DNA of 64,000 bases from Heterobilharzia americana (GCA_944470555.2 OX104127.1:141192786-141256785); one strand, 5' to 3'. Positions 45,201 to 59,340 are shown, counted from the stretch's first letter. Numbers and translations: made by a program. The notes: generated from the letters alone by a model not told the origin.

Positions 45201-46240
45201 GTATGCAAGGTCTACTAAAGCCTGGTCAGGTGATCGTGGCACTGAGAGCCTCAAAACTGACTTTTATCCCATTCTGTGTGGTTTTCGTTAATGACTGGGT
45301 CGCCAAACTGGGTATGACCAGCGGTCTGCATGGTCCCGTTGTTGGAACTGAGAGCGCTTCACTCCTTTTTCTCTCATCTGAAGCAAACCTAGTCTTACGG
45401 TCAGCAGTTTTCAGACTGGGTCTGCCAGCTCAGGGAATGTGAGATCCAGGAGATACTCGCTCCACCCTGCCTGGTGTATTTTTTTCCAAGTCGTTGTCAG
45501 AAAACCTAGTAGGTAGTCTACGCGCCCGACTTGCAGCTTGTCGTGGGACGTTCTTCAAATTTTGCACAGCAATCTTTGTTTCAATGGATGCTGTGTCATT
45601 ATCACTGTCACAGTTATCGGCTTTGACTTTGGGCGACAGTTTCCCAGTTATCGTGTTTAGAAGTGATTTTGCCTCTTCTACTGGAGTGCGAATATCCCAG
45701 CAGAACAACATACAAAACCAGACACTTCCTGCGTTGTTCTGCCTCTTGTATGCTGAGGGTGTGAGGCTTGTGCAGTTGTCGTGGAACTAATTCTTACATT
45801 CGCTAAATTGCACACCCGGGGGCCACCGTGAAGTGGCACCCGGACCTACCACAAGCAGTTTTACGACACTTGGCCCACCATGTAGGAGAAACTACGGTAG
45901 TTCATCCAGTTAAAGTTCCTGTCTCGCTTTACTTGAACAATATTCCTATCAGAGTAAAAATGCAACTGGCTTAGATATGTGAACACAAAAAATGATAAGA
46001 ATCTAGCTGAACGTGAAAAGTCACCCTCCTTTTCAAACGCGTCACTGTTCAAGGAGCGTGCCATGCCATGACCGGTAGTACGACCTGATAGCCTGCTAGC
46101 GATACAAGCCCAGCAGACTACGAACCCAACGCACAAACGAATCAACTCTAAAGCAAAAACGTCAATCACCTCAACAACAACACCGCCGACGTGCAAAGAC
46201 AAGAAGCCAACTGAAGCCGTTGACGGAGAGCGTCTACTGT
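42270..46240 (-). mobile_element. CR1-like LINE 2, 3'-truncated
   Basis: Minus strand: an ORF1 piece (45430-45711), endonuclease N-terminus CKNACSLLNKCTELR (44485-44679), a degraded EDFNAP motif near 44245, endonuclease end and linker (43451-44182, including CPPWITHEIRNLLQSKKKCW) and the start of the reverse transcriptase (42989-43441, LPSNYRPTTLASAVVKILE; 42608-42904). The catalytic ADD box is not found, so the element was cut at the reverse transcriptase, near the end of LINE 1. It belongs to the same broad family but diverges from LINE 1. Confidence 0.8.
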
Positions 46241-49104
46241 TTCAAGACTCATGTATAATTTCTTACGAAGTATAGACAAAAACTAAAAGACAGAAATCAA
46301 AACTCTGTTTGTGAGTTCATCAATCTAAGTTGTCACAAATCACAGCATTGTAAAAAGAGAGAATGAATGGTGACAGAAACGTATGTCAGCAAACATAGTG
46401 GATTTTTGATGATGGAAATAATTGAGGTACATAATAAATACAGTGATTCCAAAATACCAAGGGGCAAATGTGAACACTCTTTCATGACGGATTCTGAACT
46501 GTCACTGAGAGTCCGTAACAGCTGATCACTCTAGGAAAAGCCGAATCTGGTCTGAAGTCAGTGTCACTATCTTGTCATAAGTCTTACAGTTGAACCAACA
46601 CCACCGTGCATCAGTAGGACACCTGGGTATATCTCGATTGTCAGTCAGTATAAGATACGGGCTCTGCGTTATCCATGGGAGTAAAACGGTGAGGTGAATA
46701 GTTGACAAGCCTGTAGGAGAAAATGCGAGTCTAGCTCAACAAAACATGATACATGAAGAAACGTGGCGAGTGACGGAAAGTATATGTTGAGGGCACAAAC
46801 TTTTCTTACTCGTTTCGAGGCGGCAGCTGTGAATGCCGAAATGTTTCACACGACGGGTTTATTTATTCGAGCACCACGGAAGTTTATTCGTCGAGGAAGC
46901 ATACCAAAAATAATAATCTGTAATGAAGAAATTAACCTCTGTAGTAGCCTCAGTTTCTCCCCTCAAACATTCAGTTTTTAGTCACCGCATATTTTTGAGA
47001 TGCTTGTCTTTATCAGGAGTGTCTGAGACCAACTGACACACTTTCTTTAGGCCCTGTGCACTTCGCGCTTTTTCTGGTTTTCGATTCCCTGACAAAGTGC
47101 ACTTGAAATACATTTTTCACAAACATTCGCGTTGTTGTTAATGGAGATGTTGGCAACGGGTAATGAACCAATCTTATACACGAGCGGAAAACATACTCTG
47201 ACATCATGGGCCTATGAAATAATCGCGCTGAGGGGCCAGGCCCCATATGCCTACAGTCTACCAGATAAACCTTTTTCAAGACTTGTTAACAACGAACTTA
47301 TTAGCTGTTGGTGGGAATCTTAGAATGGTGTTTAATTTGCCGTATCAGAGACAATGTGCTAACTTACGCTAAATTTTATCGATATTCCAAACTAATATCA
47401 AGTTACGTGACCGTTATGATGCGGCAGAAATGATGCAGAAATAAGGAGGCAGAAAGTATTTCGGAAGAAAGACGACTACAGTCCATAAGATGTAATACGG
47501 TGAAGTATGACTGTTTGGCCTTCAAAGCATTGGGGTTCTAGGACGACCTGCAAACTCACCTTTCATGTCAACCAGTGTGCAGTCGGCACATGTGTATGCA
47601 TAGGTTACCCAAGCGACAGCTGCGAACTGGACAAGTTGCTACTCTAATATAGAAGTTCTTTATCGAAGTCTTGCTGCTATCTCAGCGACGTGTGACTTGG
47701 GAAGGGCCTTTCTCACAGGTGACCAGTATTTCATTCTAAAGCTACCCTGCACATGGGAAGGACAATTAGAAAAGGCTGACCCCCAAAATAGCACATCCCC
47801 TTGTCTTGTGGCCTGATTACGGTCATATTTTTTCCAACCAGATCCAACACAGTGAAATTTGAATCCTAAAATTTTTAATAGGTTATGAATAATCAGCTCA
47901 TTTACATCACTTTTTGGGGCTTGTAGTCGTGCGCCGCTAAAACCAACATGAGTTCTTTATCAGATATCTAAAGAAGAAGAGACGAAGAAACACGCTCGTA
48001 GAAGAAAGCTTTAGGGGAACACTTGGTAGCGCTCCGAATAGAAGAAAAATACGAGAATCCTCAGAGGGCGATACTGAGTGTAAGTACCAGCGCAAAACAT
48101 TGATGATGGCCATGACGCTAGGGAAGAAGAAATGAAAATCGGTTACAGACACAGGAAAATTTCGCTTGCTTGAAGGTCTGATATACGGAAGTTCGAACGA
48201 TCGACAAAAAGAGGATTCACCTTCTCGGAGGAACCAATCAACCTGCGAATCAGTGGCGTACCTTGACACTGCCCACGATACTGGGTTCACCATCGAGAGG
48301 AAGTCAAAATCCCAGTTGCGTTAATGTATGTTCTGAGTGTGAGTCGCACACTGGAATGTCAAGGCTGCGACTAATTTTACGGTCATCAGGATCAAATTTC
48401 GACTCACAGAATTAAGGGAATGGAGAATATTTTAAACATTGTAGTCTACTGTGACAAATGGATTTTGTTTGGAACTGTCCCCTTTATAAGTTTCTTGTTT
48501 TGTCATCACTGCCACCACAGAGTTAATAAAAGGGCCCGACATTAGTGGGACAGAATGGTTCAGATAAACTCGGACTAGCACAAGAGAGGAACCAGCTTAA
48601 ATACGACTAAAAGGCATGAATCACCAGCCAATTCTTAATTAAGGGGCTAAGGCTGATATTCATACTATCCAGCAGAAGGTGCAGCTAAGAATGCCGTGAG
48701 CTGCTTGTGTCACGTTTTATGAATTGCATGAAAGTGGAAACAAATTACGTCAGTATGGTTTTGAATTTCGTCGCTTTTTGTATGTCCGTGAGAACGATCA
48801 GCATAGAACAGCCATGCGGGTGTTTTCCAGATATATGGTGGTGCATGCCCCCATCAAAGTCGCTAGACAAGATCATTATGTAACCAGTGCTAACCCAGCA
48901 GTAGTGTTGTGCTTCTATGTGATTCTTCCCTTTATTTAGTATCTACGTGGCAATACACTTATATATGTGCCTACTCTCTTAGATAGCATGCTGCATACCT
49001 GTTGGATCATACCCGGGAGTAATTCATGATCTGTGTTTCAGGTGAAAACGTAAATTTCTGGCATTTTGTACAAGCTGGTGAGAATTATGTTGTGCCGTAG
49101 TAAA
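46241..49104. other. Unassigned stretch between opposed LINEs
   Basis: Base composition is like the LINE block (more GC than the introns) but no reverse-transcriptase, endonuclease or zinc-finger motif was recognised in either strand. Probably old LINE or other repeat sequence. Confidence 0.4.
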
Positions 49105-49860
49105 ACGCCTTGTGCTTGATGCAGACCTCCTGGAGAAAGCCCAGAAGCGAACCACAGATTGTGTTGCAGGGACACGGGGAAAACTCTTGCAAGGATAGAC
49201 CAAAGGACCCAGGCTTTCATTCGTTTTGTAATTGTGTGAAACGAGGCGACCCAACAACAGTCTGGAAGATTTTGAGTAACCTAAGTCGTCCGAACACAGG
49301 AATACTGGTTGACGGTTACTATGGAGGTCCCCTTAGGATCTTTAAAGGGAAGTGTTCATGATACTTCCAAACTCTTCCATTTTATCCTGCAGCGACGGTA
49401 ACATGTTGCCAGTTGAACTAGCTATCGTGCCATCTGTAGGCAGCTTCAATATAATCTTGCGCAGCAGCGTACTGACATATGACTTGTACCCACACGCTCG
49501 CGGTATGAGCTAGGCCGAAACAACTAAACGATTCTCCATCACTTTACCAGGTTTATCACCATGGCGGCTCCCTTGTGTCACGAAGTCGACTCAAGTGAAT
49601 AACTCCATATTAGACCTCTCTAGTCACCATAACACGACAAATATCATCGCCTTTCTGTTTCTGTTGTCCCCACTATCGCCTTACCTGCTCCCTTCTTCCC
49701 TCTGACCCTCTACAGTCCCAGCCGAATATCTTTTTTCGCCGCCATCCTTCCTTAATTTACCCAGATCTCTCTTTTCCTTCGTCTTATTGTCTCCTCTTCC
49801 TTGCTTTTCTTGGTTGCCTTTCAATTCTCCTCACTTGCCTTTCACTACCCTGGGCCATTT
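49105..49860 (+). mobile_element. CR1-like LINE 3' fragment
   Basis: Encodes LLEKAQKRTTDCVAGTRGKL and, after a frame break, RGDPTTVWKILSNLSRPN, the end of a CR1-like reverse-transcriptase ORF. A pyrimidine-rich 3' stretch (about 49620-49850) like that of LINE 4 follows. Confidence 0.6.
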
Positions 49861-52800
49861 AGCCAGATTCAGAAGGAAGTGCGAAGTAATCGGTTTGTGC
49901 GTACTAGCACACAGAACGACTTTGGATACTGTATGGTCAACAACTTGTCTCCTATGACAGTCTGCTTGAGAGGATGGAATCGTTTGACAAACAGAAGTGG
50001 AAAACGGCTTACTACACACTAGAACCAGGCAGCCCTGAGACTAAACTGCTCCAGCTCTACGAAGGCAGTTGTTCAACTCCAGGAAAGCCCCCACCGACGA
50101 GGGTGACTCCAAGCTCAGCCAAGGGGGTTGAAAGATTCCCCCTGCTGTCACGCACACTCACGCTGGTCATCAACCGGTCATCCAGCATTTGGGCCGGGCC
50201 AGATCATTCATAGTTGACTGGGTAAATATATCCAAAAAAGCTCCGCATCCGGAAAAAACAACCCTCGTTATCCCAGGCATCCTGAAACTCACAGTCATTA
50301 CATTAGTAGTAGCAGAGTACACTCGCGATGTTCAACAGTCACAGTGGCTGTCAGCAGGGATGGAGTTGAATGAGTAGTGGTGGCAGCTGTCTGCAGGCTC
50401 CTACGTTTCCCACGTCTAGCAACAGTGGGGCCACCTCGACTGATTGCCACTGATTTCAGATGCCTAAAACTCTCATTCAAAGTACTCCAAATGTGGTGTA
50501 CAGTTGAGAAAAACATCAGCGGGAACGATTCCTGTCGTGAAAAGCAGACCCAAAACACCAAGACAACAAGAGATGATCATCCCTCTTCATACAGAAGCCA
50601 CCATTACCGTGAATTGGTAACGGGTATTCTTAACTGACCCCTACTGGGCAGAAGTGCAGAAACCACCGCCGAAAAGAAAACATGACTGGGCCGGTTCCGG
50701 CGAACCAAACCGTCCAGGAACACTACCACCACTGAAACACCCAATGTTTTGAGGAGCACCTCCATGTATATTCACGCTAATTTGGGGGAGCTTGGAATAA
50801 AGATGGCGGAACTACGACCTCTCCACTCTTACCTTGCTCCGAAGATTACAGTCCTCCTAGAAACTTGAATGTCACCTGATATTACAGATATCGAAGCTGA
50901 TGTGGACGGTATACGCCTGTTCAAGAGTGACAGGGAAGGGGGCAGAGTGACAATGATCATGAGTGACCATCCCAAAGTGAGCGTGCCACTGAAACTGTAC
51001 TGTCAGAGCCTCCAGCTTCTGTCTGGCTCCATTTTGTGGTCAGATACACTAAGCACCTGGTAGAGAGGACAATAAAACCCCTACCAGTAGGGTGGAACAC
51101 GATCGACAACCGCTCCAAGTGACATCCTCACTGATGAGCACGGGGTATCACCAGGTCATCAAAGTGGGGCATTTTGATGCCCGACTCTCAATCTCGGGCA
51201 GAACAGGGCAACTTCAGTCTGTAGCGTCGACCGGAAACTTCTCGACGCCATCAAAAATGCCGGGCTGCATGAAAATATTGACTATGACGCTTGCCGGGGG
51301 TTGGGCGTTAAGGCATTCAAACAGAGCCTAGTAATCAGTGAACTACCGTGGAGGAAGGAATCGTCCTCCTGCCTTCACTACAGCAAAGCAAGCTTAGCGG
51401 CACTGAGACAGGATCTGTCCACGGCACCATGGTATTAGGAGTGGAGTACCTTATCGACTAACCAGCATTGGGAACTGGTGAAGGACATAATCAGGAAGCC
51501 TATCTGTGCTTAAGTCCTAGTAGTCACAATAATATCGAAGAAGCCCACCTCACGGCTGACACGAGGCAATGGACGACCCTTGGATGCCACAAGGAGACCA
51601 TGGCGTGGATAGAGGATCTCCGGTAAGGGGTTGGGTCAGCCCAAAGGAATCTATGCAACATCAAAGTGAGGGGCAAGGGCTGTAGTTCTAGGAAAGCATT
51701 GACCAGAGGTTTGGAGCGAACCACAAAAGCACACATCGATTCATGGAGGAGAGGAGATCTACTAGACAGTGTGCTTGCTTTGCAGGAGGCCCGAACGAAG
51801 GAAACATGTCTGGACTGCAGACTGGCGAAACGTTTTACGCCACCTTCTACACACAGCTAGGCATATCGTCACCCAACCAGAACTGCCCACTGGCAAGGCA
51901 CTTTCAGCACTACCTGATGTGGAAGAGTGGCACAGGATAAAGATAGACCCTGCTACTGTCCTCGAAACACTGTCAAAGCTCCGCGCAAGGAATTAACCGG
52001 GATGCGACGACATTTGGCTGTCTGTATTGAGATAGTGTGAGGGTGCCATATACGTTCTGTAATCTGATTCAACGCCGCCTAGAAAAATACCTAATTCCAC
52101 GGTGATGGAATTGTGCAGTTCTCTTTCCATCTCCGTTGCAGGAAGCTGGTAGACCCCAAAGTCCTGTCGACCTATGGTACTTCAACTAGCTCTGTCCAAA
52201 GTAATGGAGAGCCTGGTGGATGAGCATGGTAGAATGTTCTCGGGCAAAAAGGAAGCACTAAGTGATGCCTGACGAGGTTTTCGGAAGGTTAAGTCCCGTG
52301 CCCCTAGCCTTCAGGCAGATAGTGATCGTTGGACTACATGTCAGGACCTCTTGGTCTCCGTTATGTTAATTTCCTGGAACTTGCTGGGGCCTTTAACACA
52401 GTGTCACAAGCTAATATAACATGCAAAATAAAAAGGTTGAGCACCTGCGATGAGGTGCTCTCCTGATTTCAAGACCATTTAGATGGCAGAGAATTCTGCT
52501 CGGAAGTCAACAGGGTTTGCTCGACTTGGAGGACGTCATCATCAACTTAATCGGAAGAAGTGGTTCTGGACCCACCGCTATTGGTTATTTTTGTAAATAA
52601 CCTCCCATTGAGTCTCAGCTCCCCGATTTTGTTTTATGCTGATGATATCAAGTTATGGAGAGCTGTGACATCCGAAACAGAATCAAGTGCTTTTCAAATT
52701 GAGCCTTAGTTACTTGCATAGCCGGTGATATGCAGCGGAGTAGCATCTAACCTGGATACATACCAGACCATGTTTCTCCGCACCCCCGCATCCCACAGTC

Positions 52801-53860
52801 ACACGAAGTATGTCAATCAGTCTATGATACGCAACTCTCCCATACAACCACAGGAAATGACCTGAGACCAAAACCGGCTGACAAGCTAGACACTTGCTCT
52901 AATTATTCAAAAAATGTATCCAGAGCTTACTGTGTGCTGCACTCCACGCGCAGACAGGCAGAGGCTTCATCCTTAGGCTCTGCAAAACCTGTATACTACC
53001 TTAATCTGGGGTCTCCCTCGTGATCCAACCACTAAACCCAAAGGAATATGAACCTCCTGAAGAAATTCCAGAGGGGTGCAACGATGTGTGTCTTTGAAAG
53101 GTACTTAAAACTCTGTGAGGACAGGATGAAAACCTTAAGTTCTGCGCTCTAAGTTGCCGTCGGTTACCTGCCAGCTGGATAACACCTTAAAAAGTAGTAA
53201 GTCATCCAAGTCGCCAGAGCAGCCGCATAGTGGTTCTCGTGGCAACCCAAGAGTATCCGATCACGGGAGGGCAAAAACCTGTGTGCGTTCACATTTTTCT
53301 CCCTACCAGTTTCCCGGCATTGAAACACATTTCCTGTCGAGATTACAGATAACTCGTCTATCGACAGCTTCAAGACTAGTTTAGAGATCCACGCAGCGAT
53401 ACATGGCTTGCGATCATCCGGCTGCGATGCGTACCAGGTCAACAAAGCCAGCTAGTTACGCACAATCTTGTACAGTCAAACCTAGGGTGAACCTTTTTTA
53501 CCTCCACTGTCATCGCAAACCTGACTTAACTTCACACTTTCCTGTTGGACGTCACACCTCCAGTTACCATACTCTTAATAATAACTTCGTTATTTCCGTT
53601 CTCTGTGGCCCTTTCTAATATCTCATCTGCTCCATACCTTGCCACCGACTGAATGATAGCGCAACGAAGGTTCTGGTTTTCAGCACGAGTATTCACACAA
53701 ACTTTATGTGCGATAAGTTTACCTTATTTTTAGGTGTATTTTGGTTCGTACTAAGATAACGAGGCTTTTCCTCTGTTCCAGTTTTGGTTTAGTCTCATGA
53801 CGCTAATGTTTCTACTGATTTTCGAGTTCTTTCGGAGTTCTTGTGTAGATTTTTCTCTTA
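49861..53860 (+). mobile_element. CR1-like LINE 3, heavily mutated
   Basis: Matches LINE 1 domain by domain on the opposite strand: RDVQQSQWLSAGMELNE (ORF1, about 50320), KVGHFDARLSISGRTGQL (endonuclease GDFNA region, about 51160), FYADDIKLW-type box (52632-52658) and SHTTTGNDLRPKPADKLDT (about 52840). Many stops and frameshifts. It ends with a pyrimidine-rich region near 53600. Confidence 0.75.
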
Positions 53861-53869
53861 CCCATTATT

Positions 53870-56800
53870 ATGCCCTTTACGACAGTGGTAGCCAAACAGA
53901 TTAGCAGGAGGCAGGGCTGTCGTCAACCGGTTGAGGTGGGTATGCAATGTGATATCTGCGGCGGTCGGTTCCATGGTGCTTGGGCAGACTTAGTGCAAGC
54001 TAAGTACACTAAATTCAGCAGGCCTGGTCGCAAGTGGCGTAACCGCTCTTGTAGATTTGTACTGGATGAGGCCCATGAGAACATCATTCACACGTTAACG
54101 GAAATTGAAAAAAGGCTGGCAGCAAACCAGGAAAGGGGAGGACGGAAAAGCAGTACCTAAGCACGAGGGTTTCGGCGCCCGAAAATCGACTGGTGGAAAA
54201 AGTGCTCAGGTCGCAGACCCAAATCGCCTCCAGCCATCCAACCCAATGTTTAACTGTAGTTTTACTTGCCATCCATAGACAGTACAAACTTATTGAATAC
54301 TGACATGTCTTGAGATTTATTTCTCCTCAACATTGGACATGCAGTTCACTCCTATAGGTTACATGACTCACTACTGCCGGGATACTTTTTACGCTGAGGG
54401 ATAATGCCCTCGTTAATTTCTACTACTGCTGTTTAACGATGTCATCTTTATCCGAAGTTTGTGACCAGCAACATCTAAACAACTGATTACTCCGGAGGAC
54501 TTTGTATGGCGTGATGATTTGTTTCTTTTTAAACTTTTATAGCTTCAATAGGGAAAGGACACTTGGATATTGCCTGTAAAAATTGCATGTGTTCGTGTAA
54601 TTCATTGTTTAACTCTTGTCAAACCCGTCGAGTCTGTGAAGGCGAGAAATTCAAAGAAGCCCAAGTTGGATAGTGGAATGGACGGCGGACCATGTGAGGC
54701 GCTCGCCAGCTCGCCAAACAAGCAGATATGTTGCCCATGGAAGAAAGAAAAGTTGGAGAAAAGACGAAAGCTCAACAAAAAATGCCCCAGTATCAACAGT
54801 CCACAAGACACCACTGTCCGAATGATTCTTTGACCATCATGAGACTAACAGATGGCCTCTATCAGCCATACAGCTTCCAGGACAAGAAGGATAAAGTTTT
54901 GCGGGAGAATATATTGAGAAAACGCAACCTGGACCACAGCAAACCAGTGGCTGGAACTGGCTTTCATGTGGTCCCAATCCAGTGACTAGGGACAAGGTCC
55001 ATCTCTTAAGGCTCATATTCTCCAGCCTTGATGACGTTGAGGATGCGCTCTTAGCTTTTTGCTCGCTGAAAGCTGAAGAGGAAGTAAGAATACTACCAGA
55101 TATTCCACACTCTGAGAGAATGGCTGTAAGGAAGCTCTCGGATAACAATCGCAATGCCTACTTTGGCGGAAGAAACCCAATAATGCAGGTGGTACCAGAA
55201 AACCCAGGCACTGAGGATATTCACTACGATTATGTGAGTAGAAGTTCCCCAAGAATACTATGAAATTACGAATATCCCACTATCGAAGTAGGACTCCCGG
55301 CTGTCGACCTGAGCGTTGAGCTAGTGCAGCGCAAACTGCTACTGCTCAGCAAAGACACCTCCCCGGGACCGGATAAAATCCATCCTATGTTACTGCATGA
55401 AGGAGCTTCAATCTTATCCATACCCTTAAATAAGCCACCTGAGAATTCTCTGAGCCAGAGAATAGTACTCGAACCCCAGGAACCGGGCCACGTGACACCA
55501 ACCCTCACAGGTGGTCAGCGAAGCAATCCAAAGATATACAAGCCGGTGACCCTCTATCCATTCCTTCCAAAGTAGTGGAGTCTTTAATCTACGACTGACT
55601 TAGGGATTATCTCACGAAGATCAACTTCTTCAAAAAGGGTACTCCTCCATTACTAATCTGCTCACTGCAGTAGATAGACAGACGACTATTGTTGACTGTC
55701 GAGGACAAAATGATGTTATTTGCCTAGACTTTGATAAGGCTCTGGATAGCACTGATCATAATCACCAAATTGATAAACTGAAATTAATCGGGATACAACC
55801 ACCACTCATTGACTGGCTGTCTTCATTTAGAGTTAGACTGAGTTTCTCTATGTCTGGAGGAACAGGATGTCTTAGTGGTGTTCCCCAAGGTTCAGTACTA
55901 GGGCCTCCCCTTTTTCCAACATATATAAACGACTTAACTCAACAGGCTTCCTCAGAAATCTTTCTTTTTGGCGATGACGTGAAACTCTGGAGAGAAATCA
56001 CAAGTAAAGAAGACAGCGTTTCTCTATAGGAAGACAGCTCAACTTCACAACTGGGCAGTCAGCAGCGAGCTGGCATTTAATCCTGAGAAATGCAGGGTGA
56101 TACGCGCAAAGCAAGATGCATCTCATCTGTATAGCCTCAACGGCATATAAGTTGAAGCGCCCCTGACAGAGAAGGATTTGGGTGTTTTACTCCCTCAAGG
56201 CTTAAAATCCTACGTCAACTGTGACAGAAACGCATTTCGTTGAAACTTGGCGTTGATAATTCTTGGACGAAGTTTTGGACACTCCTATCTTAAATGCTTC
56301 CATCAGATTTTCAACAGCTTCATACTGCCTTCGGCTGGAGTTCGGGATCATAGTCTTCCCCTCTTCTCTGCAGAAGGACAAACTTGGCTTAGAAAGCATC
56401 CAGAACCGCTCGACAAAATCTGTTCAAGGACTTAGGTCTAAACCACACGAAGAACGACCGGTTGCGCTGCATCTGTATCCCCTGAAATACAGAAGGCTAA
56501 GAAGACACTTGGTAGTGGCTCACAAATTTCCGAGCACACTTGGGCACCCACTGCATCACCTTTTAAATCCTAGCTGTGGCACTAATCTTAGAGTACACAC
56601 ACAGGAGCTAAGCTGGAAACAAAGCAGGTGATATATCACGAACTACTTGTGTCCCTTAGGAGTTGTTAAAAGCAGGAACGCCCTTCCTGCAGGTGTGCCC
56701 CAGGCTACTTTGCCTGAATCCTTCGAACGCCGACATGTAGTTGGGATCTGCCCAGGACTAATTGAATTTTCACACTTTAACCGTCATGTTTTCCCCTTTC

Positions 56801-57090
56801 TCTGCTTATACACAGGTTGCCAGCCACAATAAGCAGTGATCCATGGATTTTAGATGCGGAAGTCAGTTAAGTGAAAGCCTCTTCTATTACGTCAACAACC
56901 ATTTTAACTCCCCTTCGGTTTCGCTTTTTTTCACCTCGTTTTTTGCAATTCCTCTCCTTTTGCTTCCGCAGAACTGCTTTCTTCCCGTCTGTTTTCTCTT
57001 TACAACTAGTCCAAGCGACTCTATGATGGCAAGAAACTTCAGGAACCCATCTGAACCACAGTCCTTCTAAAAACCATACAATCACTACGA
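53870..57090 (+). mobile_element. CR1-like LINE 4, mutated
   Basis: ORF1 start at 53870 with a zinc-finger-like CDICGGRFHGAW. Reverse transcriptase from 55324 (SKDTSPGPDKIHPMLLHE) through LSGVPQGSVLGPPLF-like sequence near 55870 to FGDDVKLW (55967-55990). C-terminus is ESIQNRSTKSVQGLRSKPHE (56263-56631) and the 3' region pyrimidine-rich (56880-57000). The endonuclease is not recognisable (probably deleted between 54290 and 54980). Confidence 0.75.
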
Positions 57091-57280
57091 AGGTAATAAA
57101 CACCTGACCACCCACTGGGTCAGTCAGGGCTACAGGAGGCAAGTGTGTAGACCTACAGTATAGGAATCCACCAAAGAGCTGAAACTGTTCCACTTAACCT
57201 GGAAGAGAGTGTCAAGAAATCTAATGGTTAACACTAAATCTTTGAAAGACATTGAATACTGAAGCCTTATTCTCTGGCTC

Positions 57281-58323
57281 ATGCTGGCGCTGACCACGAT
57301 ATGGGTTCCACGGTTTTCTCTTTTGAGAATTCCAGATTATACGCTAGCTTATGAATCCTACCGATGTATTTCAAAGGGTTTTATGCGGTCTCGAAAGGCT
57401 CAAAAATTTAATGATAATAGAGATGCAGCTGAGGTACTTGAAAACTCACTAGTTGGAGAATGTATAGAGAAACCGGTGAGTGCATTGAAGAAAGCGAGGC
57501 TTGTTGAAGGGCATAAACATAAATTTTCTGTGCTTTTCAAGAAGTATTCTGAGTATGTTCAAAGTAGTATTTTTTTAAATGACTGAAATAGTAATACTGT
57601 AGAGCAGTGTGTTCTTACATGGAAAGCAAAGCAGCAAATAGCCTTCATGCTGGATGGTGACGAGTCTATGGACTACGAAGAAATTGCTAGTTTATTTCCA
57701 ATCACTCCTCAGGGGGCTAGAAAACTCTTCGGAAATAAACCCACTTCTATGTTTTGCAAGCCCGTTAACGTTCAGTGGCTTTTATACCACGATTCGCACA
57801 TAACTACGCGCTGGAATCATTTGTTAACATCTCTTAGGACTATTTCTCACCACGTCTTCGTTAGAAATAAAGTACTGCAAGACGGCACTCTGCAGTCTAC
57901 TGTTCTTGAACTGATACCCGATAATCTGATGTGGTTGTTCACAAACGCGAAGATGAACCTTCTGATGTATGCAAATGGAAACCCAGAGTTGCCTTATCAA
58001 GATAGATGGGACGTCGTCCAGGAAAACCATACTCCTGTATTTTTGAAAACTACGGACTGATGTTTGCTAATCCACCTAAAGACGATACACAAGATAAATT
58101 CTTCGAATATACCAATAAACTTAAAGAGTCCATTGAGAGTTTTCAAAAACTGAAAGGTGTTCTGCCACTGACTCCTCGTGCTTCCCTTGACGATAACTCG
58201 CCACAATTCTACTCGTATTTGTTGAACTGTGCAGTTTCGGTTGCTCCACATAATTATGGCAAGAGATCGGTGTCCCTGCCGAATGTCGTGAAACTTCGTG
58301 ATTATTTCGTCCGTGGAAACTGA
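57281..58323 (+). pseudogene. Neugrin-like gene with a 39-nt intron and one frameshift
   Basis: Exon 57281-57563 starts MLALTTIWVPRFSLLRIPDY, a basic, hydrophobic N-terminus that could be a mitochondrial presequence. A GTAGTA...CTGTAG segment of 39 nt (57564-57602) contains the only TGA and, if spliced, joins YVQ|KQCVLTWKAKQQIAFML in frame. Tiny introns of this kind are usual near the 5' ends of schistosome genes. The following YEEIASLFPITPQGARKLFG fits the helical motif of neugrin-family proteins (mitochondrial rRNA-related in animals). Near 58005-58025 the frame changes by one base (…QDRWD to GRRPGKPYSCIFENYGLMFA) and continues to TGA at 58321-58323. That could be a real pseudogene lesion or a sequencing indel. 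Without it the protein would be about 330 residues. The neugrin call is from motif memory and moderate. Confidence 0.5.
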
Positions 58324-59340
58324 TTTATTTCTTCTTGTTTTAGTCCATTTGTATACACATCCATTCACTTAAAAAATTTTCAGTAACACAAAATCAGTCT
58401 GGATTACTTGCAACCGTTTCCGTGTTTTTTGTTTATACACTAAGGTGTATTGATGTATATGGAATTTTTAAAATTATTGAGAAACATTGTATGGGTACGG
58501 ATATAATTGGTCCAGTTTTGTTTTATTTCGTACGGAAATCCTGGGTCAGGCTCTCTGTCCTTACTAATATTGTCTTTTAAGAAATATCACATGCTTAGAA
58601 TCCCACTCTGTATCAGAATTATTGTCTGGGATCAAGTGGTCATTATTGCGAGATATTATTTTAATTCGTATTCAGACAGCTGTGTTTTGGTTTTCCTTGC
58701 GACTTCAAACCGATGATTCCTTTTATGGTTATGCTGTAAATTACCTACTTTTGTCAACCGTGTCTACTGGAATCAATGCAGGGGAAAGTTAACTGTTTTT
58801 AAATTTCTAAGCTCTTCTGACTCCATCTTATGTTTGGAACCTAACTCCACCTACTGGGGTCTTAAAATGTAGGCCGTCACTGAATTATGCTAACTTTTCA
58901 TTGTTGTAGAGGTGCGCTGATATTCTGTTTACACGCGTGACCGAATGGATGCAGACTGTTTAGCCATAAACTGCAGATCTGAATTACTGTCTTCCCTTTT
59001 GTGAAATTACTTGATAGGTAACTTAATAATAGCTTCGATTGTGGCTAGTTAATTTACTTGAACATCAGTTCGAGCGATAGACACTAACTTGTTAAGAAGT
59101 GACTTCAAGAAAACATTTCTGTTGCTACTTTTATTTAGATTATCATCACTACTGCAAGCTATGCTACTCATCGTATCCCGTTTATGTATTAAAGTAGAGC
59201 GAAATCTTTAGCTTTTGTGTTTCCAAGCCGTATTTTGTGTGCTGGGGGAAAATACCACATTTCTCTAAATATAGTTTAGTTCTAATCCACGGTTCTCACT
59301 ATTTATCCACGTCAATTCGCTCTATTTTAGTCCTCAAATA
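58324..59340. other. AT-rich spacer after the neugrin-like gene
   Basis: No open frame of note, no RNA and no repeat recognised. No AATAAA was noted close to the stop. Confidence 0.5.

Noticed and set aside
48724..48939. 71-residue plus-strand frame
   Set aside because: No domain, no start or splice context, and it sits in a repeat-rich stretch.
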